Made by a program: the position numbers and the translations under genes
The notes under the pieces: model-generated
Told to the model about the DNA's origin: nothing
Database searches by the model: none
What the model saw: the letters and a program-made list of their open reading frames with translations, nothing else
Part shown: in pieces, positions 57,236 to 64,000 of the stretch
How the letters are laid out: each line of letters begins with the position of its first letter
Numbering within the stretch: the first letter of the stretch is position 1
Assembly (NCBI RefSeq): GCF_000820225.1
Contig: NZ_CDDK01000031.1
Location: 356,076 to 420,075, forward strand
Length of the DNA stretch: 64,000 bases
Source: Aeromonas veronii bv. veronii
GTDB taxonomy: Bacteria; Pseudomonadota; Gammaproteobacteria; Enterobacterales; Aeromonadaceae
Direction: 5' to 3'

Positions 57236-58120
57236 TTACTGCTTGGTGCCGTGAGGAGACTTGAGGTAACGGAAGAACTCGCTGTCCGGCTTCAACACCA
57301 TCAGGTCGTTACCACCGGCGAAGCTCTTGCGATAGGCCTCCATGCTACGCACGAAGCTGAAAAACTCGGGGTCTTTCTTGTAGCTGTCGGCATAGATCTT
57401 GGCGGCTTCCGCATCCCCTTCTCCGCGCAGCTGGCGAGCGTTACTCTCGGCGTCGGCGATCATGACGGTCACCTTGCGGTCGATATCGGCACGCAGGATT
57501 TCAGCCTTCTCGCGACCCTGAGAGCGGTGCTCACGAGCCACAGCGGTACGCTCGGCGCGCATCCGCTGGTAGATGGAGTTGGAGACTTCCACCGGCAGGT
57601 TGATCTGCTTGATCCGCACATCCACCACCTTGATACCAAGCTCGGAGGAGCGTGCCATCTTCTTCAGGGCATCTTCCATCACGGTACTGCGCTCACCGGA
57701 GACGATGTCCTTGATGGTGCGGTTACCGATCTCGGAACGTAGACCGTTGTTGATCTTGCGCTTGAGCAGGTCTTCAGCCTGCAGCTTGTTGCCACCACCG
57801 GTTGCCAGGTAGTACTTGGAGAAGTCCTCGATCTTCCACTTCACGTAGGAGTCGATGATCAGGTCTTTCTTCTCGGAGGTGACAAAACGGTCGGCCTGGC
57901 TGTCAATGGTCTGGATGCGGGCATCCATCTTGCGAACCTGGTCGATGAGCGGCACCTTGAAGTGCAGGCCCGGCTCATAGAGGCGGGGTTCACCGGAGTC
58001 AACCCGCTTCACCTTGCCAAACTGCACCACAATCCCCTTCTGACCTTCATCAACGATAAAGACAGAAGAGAAGCAGACCATGGCCGCGACAGCGATTGCA
58101 CCAATAGCTAGCTTTTTCAT
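57236..58120 (-). CDS. hflC: HflC, modulator of FtsH protease
   Basis: 294 residues. N-terminal transmembrane anchor (IGAIAVAAMVCFSSVFIV), then a periplasmic SPFH/band-7 domain with VDEGQKGIVVQFGKVKRV and a coiled-coil (EHRSQGREKAEILRADID). Forms the large HflKC cage around FtsH. Three bases after hflK. Confidence 0.96.
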   Translation of the reverse strand: MKKLAIGAIAVAAMVCFSSVFIVDEGQKGIVVQFGKVKRVDSGEPRLYEPGLHFKVPLIDQVRKMDARIQTIDSQADRFVTSEKKDLIIDSYVKWKIEDFSKYYLATGGGNKLQAEDLLKRKINNGLRSEIGNRTIKDIVSGERSTVMEDALKKMARSSELGIKVVDVRIKQINLPVEVSNSIYQRMRAERTAVAREHRSQGREKAEILRADIDRKVTVMIADAESNARQLRGEGDAEAAKIYADSYKKDPEFFSFVRSMEAYRKSFAGGNDLMVLKPDSEFFRYLKSPHGTKQ

Positions 58121-58123
58121 CTA

Positions 58124-59275
58124 TCAGTTTCTCCCTGAGCTGAAGCGGTCACCGCTACGCAGCGGCATTGTCGGGGTAGAGTTGGCACCCTCGTTGGAAA
58201 CGGGGACCTGCTCTGTGACCGGGGCGGCAGTGGCACGATCAGACTGGGTTACCTTCGGCTTGCCAGACAGCTTGTCGAGCGGCAGGTAGATCATGCTGTT
58301 GTTGCCAGCCGGCATGTCAACCACCACCTTGTTGGCCTGCTGATAGAGCTCTTCCATGGTTTCCAGATAGATACGCTCACGGGTCAGCTCGGGAGCAGCC
58401 AGATACTGGGGCAGCAGCTCGTTGAAGCGAGCAACTTCACCCTGGGCTTTCAACACGATCTGGGATTTGTAAGCTTCCGCTTCCTGCTCCAGACGCTTCA
58501 CCTGACCACGGGCCTTGGGCTCCACTTCACGGGCATAGGCTTCTGCTTCACGAATGAAACGCTGTTCATCTTCCTGAGCGGAGATGGCGTCATCAAACGC
58601 GTCTTTCACCTCTTCCGGCGGACGCGCCGGCAGGAAGTTGACATCGACGATCTGCAGACCCATCTGGTAGGGCTCGATGATGCCATCGATCACCTGCCAG
58701 GTCTCCTGACGCACCTTCTCACGACCGGTAGTCAGCACATCATCCATCCGGGTATGACCCACCACGTAGCGCAGGGCGCTATCGGTAGCCTGACCCAGAC
58801 TCTCGTCGGCATTGGTCACGCTGAACAGATACTGCTCAGGATTGACCACACGGTACTGCACGTCCATCTCGACCCGTACCACGTTCTCATCCTGAGTCAG
58901 CATGAAACCGGAGGCAGGCAGGGAGCGCACGGACTCGACGTCCACCGGGATCACCTGATCGATAAAGGTCGGCTTCCAGCGCAGGCCCGGCTCGACAATA
59001 TGGGAAAACTTGCCAAACCGCAGCACGGCACCACGCTCCGCTTCGCGAATGGTGTAGAAGCCGCTGACGACCCACACCACCACAGCCACAACCAACGCGA
59101 TGGAGATACCAAAGCGACCTACATCGCCACCAGATTTGCCGCCACCAAACAAGCCACCGAAACGGCGACTCACTTTGCGCAGCATTTCATCCAGATCAGG
59201 GGGTCCCTGATTCTTGCCGTTATTCCCCCAAGGGTCACGGTCTTTGCCGTTGTTACCAGGCTCATTCCAAGCCAT
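58124..59275 (-). CDS. hflK: HflK, modulator of FtsH protease
   Basis: 383 residues from ATG 59275, with GGAGA upstream (the ATG at 59287 has none). Gly/Asn/Asp-rich cytoplasmic start (AWNEPGNNGKDRDPWGNNGK), a transmembrane helix near 60-80, SPFH domain with FYTIREAERGAVLRFGKF and coiled coil, Ser/Thr/Pro-rich tail. Partner of HflC. Confidence 0.96.
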   Translation of the reverse strand: MAWNEPGNNGKDRDPWGNNGKNQGPPDLDEMLRKVSRRFGGLFGGGKSGGDVGRFGISIALVVAVVVWVVSGFYTIREAERGAVLRFGKFSHIVEPGLRWKPTFIDQVIPVDVESVRSLPASGFMLTQDENVVRVEMDVQYRVVNPEQYLFSVTNADESLGQATDSALRYVVGHTRMDDVLTTGREKVRQETWQVIDGIIEPYQMGLQIVDVNFLPARPPEEVKDAFDDAISAQEDEQRFIREAEAYAREVEPKARGQVKRLEQEAEAYKSQIVLKAQGEVARFNELLPQYLAAPELTRERIYLETMEELYQQANKVVVDMPAGNNSMIYLPLDKLSGKPKVTQSDRATAAPVTEQVPVSNEGANSTPTMPLRSGDRFSSGRN

Positions 59276-59366
59276 CAGCGTCTCCATTAATACATGCGGA
59301 TGGATATCATCTCTATCGGGCCGTCATACGTCGCGAAGCCCCTAAGGGTTCATCTTCATCAACGAA

Positions 59367-60653
59367 TCAATGCCTGATAAAGCGTTGTAAACTCTCACCT
59401 TCCTGTTTCACGAGGCGGTTCCAGTCGACCACTTGCAAGCGGACTTCCAGCACGAAATCACCCTCCTCGCTAAAACCTTCCTGCTCAATCCCTTTCAGCT
59501 GATAGAGCGCACTGCGCAATCTCGCGGCAGAAGGAGGTAACTGCAGGGTGTGATGCACCATGGAGCCAGCCAGCAATTCGGTCAGCGCCGTAAACAGATG
59601 CTCACAACCTTCACCAGTCTGGGCCGACAGCCAGACGCGCAACGGGCGCCCCTCGTCATCTCGCTCCAGACCTGCCGGACGATCCGCCAGCTTGTCGATC
59701 TTGTTGCAGATCATCAGCTGGGGCCTGTCATCGGCTTCAATCTCGGCCAACACCTGCTGCACGGAGTCGATATTCTCCTGCATCTGCTCATCGGCACAGT
59801 CCACCACATGCAGCAGCAGATCCGCTTCACGGGTCTCCTGCAGGGTCGCCTTGAAAGCCGCGACCAGATCATGGGGCAAGTGTCGAATAAATCCAACTGT
59901 ATCCGCCAAAATCACATCACCCACATCCCGGATCACCAGATTACGCAGGGTGGGATCCAGAGTTGCGAACAATTGGTCGGCAGCATACACGCTGGCAGCT
60001 GTAAGTTGGTTGAACAAAGTGGACTTTCCGGCGTTGGTATAACCAACCAGTGACACCGTCGGCACTTCGTTGCGGTTGCGGGCGCGGCGTCCCTGCTCCC
60101 GCTGCTTGGCCACCTTGTCGAGCCGACGCAATATCGCCTTGATGCGTTCCCGCAGCAGACGTCGGTCAGTTTCAAGCTGGGTTTCACCCGGGCCACGCAG
60201 ACCGATCCCGCCCTTTTGACGCTCAAGGTGGGTCCAGCCTCGCACCAGACGAGTGGAAAGATGGCGCAACTGGGCCAGTTCGACCTGCAGTTTACCTTCG
60301 TGGGTACGGGCGCGCTGGGCAAAGATATCGAGGATCAGGCCGGTTCGGTCCACCACCCGGCACTGGAACAGACGCTCCAGGTTGCGCTCCTGGGCAGGGG
60401 TCAGGGCATGGTTGAAGATGACGACGTCGGCATCCAGCATCTGGACTTGGGACGCGATCTCTTCAGCCTTGCCACTGCCGACAAAAAATTTGGCACTGGG
60501 CGCACTGCGACTGGTGGTAATTACCCCCAGCGCATTGACTCCGGCCGAGCTCACCAACATCTTGAGCTCTTCCAGATCCTCCCGCTCACCCTCATCACTG
60601 AAGTTGACATGCACCAGAACGGCCTGTTCGCCAGCTTCATAACGGTCAAACAA
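59367..60653 (-). CDS. hflX: Ribosome-associated GTPase HflX
   Basis: 428 residues with a TTG start after AAGGAG; the E. coli protein also begins MFDRY. N-terminal HflX domain (KFFVGSGKAEEIA, ALTPAQERNLERL), the RQKGGIGLRGPGETQLETDRR linker (split by motif), then GTPase domain with GYTNAGKSTLF and DTVGFIRHLPH. Splits stalled ribosomes under heat stress. Downstream of hfq. Confidence 0.96.
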   Translation of the reverse strand: MFDRYEAGEQAVLVHVNFSDEGEREDLEELKMLVSSAGVNALGVITTSRSAPSAKFFVGSGKAEEIASQVQMLDADVVIFNHALTPAQERNLERLFQCRVVDRTGLILDIFAQRARTHEGKLQVELAQLRHLSTRLVRGWTHLERQKGGIGLRGPGETQLETDRRLLRERIKAILRRLDKVAKQREQGRRARNRNEVPTVSLVGYTNAGKSTLFNQLTAASVYAADQLFATLDPTLRNLVIRDVGDVILADTVGFIRHLPHDLVAAFKATLQETREADLLLHVVDCADEQMQENIDSVQQVLAEIEADDRPQLMICNKIDKLADRPAGLERDDEGRPLRVWLSAQTGEGCEHLFTALTELLAGSMVHHTLQLPPSAARLRSALYQLKGIEQEGFSEEGDFVLEVRLQVVDWNRLVKQEGESLQRFIRH

Positions 60654-60716
60654 GCGCTTGCTCCTTAACAGGAATCATGATGAATCTGAGTTGGCGAGTC
60701 GACTCGCCCAGGGGTA

Positions 60717-60980
60717 TCACGCCTCGGCATCACCCTGTTCATCAGCCGCGCCACCCGGAGTGGGCTGGTGATGATTGACGGCACGGGCCGGTACGACAGT
60801 CGAGATGGCGTGCTTGTAAACCATCTGGCTCACGGTGTTTTTCAGCAGGATAACAAACTGGTCAAAAGACTCGATCTGACCTTGCAGTTTGATGCCGTTC
60901 ACCAAATAGATAGAAACAGGAATCCGCTCACGGCGCAGCGCATTCAAAAACGGGTCTTGGAGAGATTGCCCCTTAGCCAT
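60717..60980 (-). CDS. hfq: RNA chaperone Hfq
   Basis: 87 residues. Sm1 region [21 protein letters not shown], Sm2 [20 protein letters not shown] with the YKH motif of the proximal face. C-terminal tail is short (about 20 residues) and acidic at the very end (DEQGDAEA). Hexameric sRNA-mRNA matchmaker; it would be the expected partner of the candidate small RNA at 38399-38708. Confidence 0.98.
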   Translation of the reverse strand: MAKGQSLQDPFLNALRRERIPVSIYLVNGIKLQGQIESFDQFVILLKNTVSQMVYKHAISTVVPARAVNHHQPTPGGAADEQGDAEA

Positions 60981-61052
60981 TTTTCTTTTCCTTATAGTTT
61001 GTTGTTTTTAAACACCGAATATCAATATAACAACCTGATTATACAGGGAGTG

Positions 61053-61982
61053 TCAAGCCGCACCAGCGCGAGCAAGCACGCGGTCGAGATTGCCAGACTC
61101 ACCAGATTCCAACCAGGTCACATCGGGCCAGCCGCGCAACCAGGTCATCTGTCGTTTTGCCAATTGGCGTGTGGCAACAATGCCACGATAACGCATCTCA
61201 TCATACCCCACTTCACCGCACAGGTAGTCCCACATTTGGCGATAACCCACACAGCGAATGGAGGGGAGATCCGGGTGCAGATCGCCGCGCGCCATCAGCG
61301 CACGAACCTCCTGTTCAAAGCCGCCTTGCAGCATCTTGTCAAAGCGCTGTTCGATCCGCTGATGCAGCACGGCGCGATCGCTCGGGGCGATGGCAAACTG
61401 CAGCACCCGATAGGGCAAGCCCTCCCCCTGCACCTGCGTCAGCTCGGTAAGGGTCTTGCCGCTGATACGGTAGACCTCCAGCGCCCGAGAGAGTCGCTGC
61501 GGGTCATTGGGGTGGATCCGCGCCCCGGCCACAGGGTCGATGCGCACCAGCTCGTCGTGCAGCGCTTGCCAACCGCAGCGGGCAGCCTCTTCCTCAATCC
61601 CGGCACGAATGGCGGGATCGGCAGAGGGCAGCGGGGACAATCCCTCCAGCAACGCCTTGAAATAGAGCATGGTACCGCCCACCAGCAGCGGAATGCGGCC
61701 ACGGTCGGCGATCTCTTTCATCTCCCGCAGGGCATCCTTGCAAAAATCGGCTGCCGAATAGCTCACAGCGGGATCAAGAATGTCTATCAGCCGGTGCGGA
61801 GCCCGCGCCAGTTCATCAGCGGTGGGCTTGGCCGTACCTATATCCATGCCGCGATAGATCAGCGCAGAATCGACGCTGATGATGTCGCAAGGCAATGCCT
61901 GGCACAGTTCAATGGCGAGATCCGTCTTGCCGGAGGCCGTCGGCCCCATCAGAAAAATTGCGGTCGGCAAGTCACTCGCCAT
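61053..61982 (-). CDS. miaA: tRNA dimethylallyltransferase
   Basis: 309 residues from ATG 61982. P-loop [35 protein letters not shown] (split by motif), and [15 protein letters not shown]. Isopentenylates A37 of tRNAs reading UNN codons. Overlaps the mutL end by 11 bases, the typical arrangement. Confidence 0.97.
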   Translation of the reverse strand: MASDLPTAIFLMGPTASGKTDLAIELCQALPCDIISVDSALIYRGMDIGTAKPTADELARAPHRLIDILDPAVSYSAADFCKDALREMKEIADRGRIPLLVGGTMLYFKALLEGLSPLPSADPAIRAGIEEEAARCGWQALHDELVRIDPVAGARIHPNDPQRLSRALEVYRISGKTLTELTQVQGEGLPYRVLQFAIAPSDRAVLHQRIEQRFDKMLQGGFEQEVRALMARGDLHPDLPSIRCVGYRQMWDYLCGEVGYDEMRYRGIVATRQLAKRQMTWLRGWPDVTWLESGESGNLDRVLARAGAA

Positions 61983-63843
61983 GTTCAAACTCCTCCAGCA
62001 CGGTCGCCAGCGAAAGCGGGCGTACCATGCGAATGTCTGCCAGTTGGTCACTGAAATCAGTCACAAGTTCCGTCAGCAGACGACTGGCAGTTGAAAAATC
62101 GTATATCTTCTCGCGGCTTATCCCCTGCTCCACCAGCCATTGGCATAATACTTCAGCCTGCTGACCAGCATCACTGTCAGATCCGCCCTCGATAATTTGC
62201 AGCAATTCGGGTAACAGACGCACCAGATCGGTCTGGCGCAGCAGAGCCGGTACCCGAGTCAGGATCATGGTGTCGCGCCCCCCGCTTTTCAACTCCAGTC
62301 CCATCCGTTTCAGCAAACGCTCCTGCTCGGTCACCAGCGCGATCAAATTCTTCGGCAATTTGAAGGAGACCGGCAGCAACAGTGGCTGGGCCGCCAGCCC
62401 CTGACCCCAGGTCTCCAGCAACCAGTGGCGTAGCAGCACCCGCTCGGCGCGTACCAGCGAGAGCAGGGCCAGCTGATTATCCCGCTCGATCAACAGGTAG
62501 GCCTGCTCCACCAGTGTCAGGGCGCGACATCCCCCCTGTTTGGGTGACGGCACCGTGTCGGTGGACTGTGCGGGAGCAGCCTCAGTCGCAGTTGCGATAG
62601 GCAGCGTAGTGAGCAGAGCGCCCATGCCGTGCATCGCCTCCCGGCTTGGGGGCTCGGGCGGTTGATAATTGCTGGCTCGGCTAGCCCCACTGCCCCCCTC
62701 CCGCACCTGTGCAGGTGCCCGGTAGCTGTGCTCGGCACCGTACCATTCGGGACGTGGCGCCTGACCGGGATATTCAATCTGCGGACTGACCGGCAACTCG
62801 ACCAGAGTTTCGGCCAGCGGAGTGTCCTGATGAGCGGTGCTCACCCCTTCGCGGCGCAGCGCAGTAAACAGCGCCTGAAAGATAAAGTCGTGGATCAGTC
62901 GCGCCTGATGGAAGCGCACCTCATGCTTGGCCGGGTGGACGTTGACATCCACCTGACGGGGATCCAGCTCGATATAGAGCACATAGGCGGCGAAGCGGTC
63001 GGGAGGCAACAACTCGTCATAGGCCTGACGAATAGCGTGGTTGATGAGCTTGTCGCGCATCATCCGGCCGTTGACATAGGTGTATTGCAGATCGTTTTGC
63101 GGTCTTGCCCCCTCCGGCGTCGCCAACCAGCCCCACAACCGCACGTCGCTATGCTCGCTCTCCACCGCCAGCGCATGGTGTATGAAGGGGGTGCCGCAAA
63201 CGGCGGCGAGGCGACGCTCCTGCTCCGGCACGGTATTGGCGGCCTTGTACTGGCGCACCACCTTGCCATTGTGGCGCAGGATCAGGGTGGCATCGAAGCG
63301 GGAGAGCGCGATGCGGCGCACCAGCTCGTCGATATGGGCAAACTCGGTCTTTTCGCTGCGCATGAACTTGCGCCGCGCCGGGGTATTGAAGAAGAGATCC
63401 ACCACCTCCACCGTGGTGCCCACCGGATGGGCCGCCGGCTTGATGGTGACGCTCATCTCACGCCCTTCCGCCTGGGCTTGCCAGGCTTCGGACTGCTCGG
63501 CGGTACGGGAGGTGAAGGTGAGACGGGAAACCGAGCTGATAGAGGCGAGCGCCTCGCCACGAAAGCCGAGGCTGTTGATCCCTTCCAGATCGTCCAGTGT
63601 GGCCACCTTGGAGGTCGCATGACGCGACAACGCCAGCACCAGCTCATCTTTGGCGACGCCACAGCCGTTGTCACGGATGCGGATCAGCTTGGCGCCCCCC
63701 TTGTCGATGTCGATCTCGACCCGGTCGGCCCCCGCATCCAGGCTGTTCTCCACCAGCTCTTTCACCACAGAAGAGGGCCGCTCCACCACCTCTCCGGCTG
63801 CAATCTGGTTGGCCAGAATGGGTGGCAAAATACGGATCGGCAT
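61972..63843 (-). CDS. mutL: DNA mismatch repair protein MutL
   Basis: 623 residues from the second of two adjacent ATGs (63843), which has AGGAG at better spacing. GHKL ATPase motifs: [12 protein letters not shown] (Mg-binding Asn), RIRDNGCGV, and [13 protein letters not shown] Ser/Pro-rich linker (about 350-430) precedes the C-terminal dimerisation domain. Coordinates MutS and MutH in mismatch repair. Its first codons are duplicated just upstream. Confidence 0.97.
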   Translation of the reverse strand: MPIRILPPILANQIAAGEVVERPSSVVKELVENSLDAGADRVEIDIDKGGAKLIRIRDNGCGVAKDELVLALSRHATSKVATLDDLEGINSLGFRGEALASISSVSRLTFTSRTAEQSEAWQAQAEGREMSVTIKPAAHPVGTTVEVVDLFFNTPARRKFMRSEKTEFAHIDELVRRIALSRFDATLILRHNGKVVRQYKAANTVPEQERRLAAVCGTPFIHHALAVESEHSDVRLWGWLATPEGARPQNDLQYTYVNGRMMRDKLINHAIRQAYDELLPPDRFAAYVLYIELDPRQVDVNVHPAKHEVRFHQARLIHDFIFQALFTALRREGVSTAHQDTPLAETLVELPVSPQIEYPGQAPRPEWYGAEHSYRAPAQVREGGSGASRASNYQPPEPPSREAMHGMGALLTTLPIATATEAAPAQSTDTVPSPKQGGCRALTLVEQAYLLIERDNQLALLSLVRAERVLLRHWLLETWGQGLAAQPLLLPVSFKLPKNLIALVTEQERLLKRMGLELKSGGRDTMILTRVPALLRQTDLVRLLPELLQIIEGGSDSDAGQQAEVLCQWLVEQGISREKIYDFSTASRLLTELVTDFSDQLADIRMVRPLSLATVLEEFEHGE

Positions 63844-64000
63844 CATTTACTCCTGAATTTCTATCTTGCGGATGGTCAGTCTCTTAAGGCTCCAGGAGGG
63901 CCGCTCCACCACCTCTCCACCAACCGGAATCTGGTTGGCCAGAATAGGGGGGAATATACGGATCGGCATCGCTGACTCCTGAATTTCAATCTTGCTGATG
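63749..64000 (-). repeat. 126-base-period tandem repeat across the mutL start
   Basis: Bases 63875-64000 repeat 63749-63874. Both copies hold the end of the upstream frame (KIEIQE), an AGGAG, an ATGCCGATCCGTAT start and the MutL N-terminal codons up to VVERPS. The distal copy has a TAA-to-TCA change, a three-base insertion and a diverged end. Confidence 0.9.
63847..64000 (-). CDS. C-terminal end of the gene upstream of mutL (amiB by synteny), extended by a MutL-like segment
   Basis: Fifty codons in one open frame from the right edge to the TAA at 63847-63849, read towards mutL. The visible end reads ISKIEIQESA, then [31 protein letters not shown] and TIRKIEIQE. The middle part is a degenerate copy of the MutL N-terminus ([20 protein letters not shown]), and KIEIQE occurs twice, as expected if the original gene end was duplicated together with the mutL start. 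AmiB, an N-acetylmuramoyl-L-alanine amidase, is expected from conserved order but none of its domains is visible. Alternatively a 40-codon free ORF starting at 63969 with its own AGGAG could be translated. Confidence 0.6.
   Translation of the reverse strand, partial: ISKIEIQESAMPIRIFPPILANQIPVGGEVVERPSWSLKRLTIRKIEIQE

Overview
The window is ordinary chromosome of a gammaproteobacterium with roughly 58-60% G+C, most likely an Aeromonas. This rests on gene order and protein character (djlA-murU-amgK / lptD-surA-pdxA-rsmA-apaG-apaH; mutL-miaA-hfq-hflX-hflK-hflC; gpt-frsA-crl-proB-proA; a TtpC-type TonB system), not on a database search. I see no prophage, insertion sequence, CRISPR array or clear island. 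Genes are densely packed, and most long antisense frames are G+C-driven shadows of real genes.

Layout. 1-5511 (minus): a TonB-dependent receptor, then DUF3450, TtpC, ExbB and the start of ExbD, the energising module of a Vibrio-type TonB2 system. After an AT-rich 740-base divergent region, 6251-12564 (plus) is a complete YejABE-like peptide ABC importer with two separate ATPases. 12666-19223 holds a YitT-family membrane protein, ugd and a UDP-glucuronate epimerase, several small envelope genes, a lytic transglycosylase, a YgjV-family protein and a Crp/Fnr-type regulator. 19466-28406 holds ettA, a small conserved gene, a PurR-box-preceded purine permease, gltX, a chemoreceptor, an OapA/YtfB-like division-linked protein and a cold-shock protein. 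28628-29326 is an array of seven tRNA-Gly(GCC) genes. 29505-32976 holds orn / rsgA-psd and three small genes. 33074-38009 (minus) is gpt, frsA, crl, proB and proA. 38957-49996 holds pepD, djlA, the murU-amgK recycling pair and the lptD-apaH operon. 50116-53290 has an XRE/2TM protein, a YhbW-like flavin monooxygenase and a YjiH-type transporter. 53657-63843 has obgE, rpmA, rplU / ispB, a DUF2065 protein, hflC, hflK, hflX, hfq, miaA and mutL. The window ends inside the gene upstream of mutL (amiB by synteny).

Two things stand out. First, the gene-poor stretch between gpt and pepD carries, on the minus strand, a promoter, a perfect CRP site, a leader with two copies of a CCUCC-containing motif, a 29-codon ORF with an ideal Shine-Dalgarno and a strong intrinsic terminator. 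This matches the layout of the Vibrio cholerae dual-function RNA VcdRP (a 29-residue VcdP plus a base-pairing segment, CRP-controlled), and I propose it as a relative. Second, the window contains several short in-frame tandem duplications, two of them at gene junctions: a 126-base-period repeat at the mutL start that extends the upstream protein with a degenerate copy of the MutL N-terminus; a repeat between the two Yej permease genes that creates a 34-codon mini-gene; a 63-base repeat at the N-terminus of one Yej ATPase; and a smaller 33-base repeat in amgK. PurR-like operators upstream of both the purine permease and gpt suggest coordinated purine salvage control.
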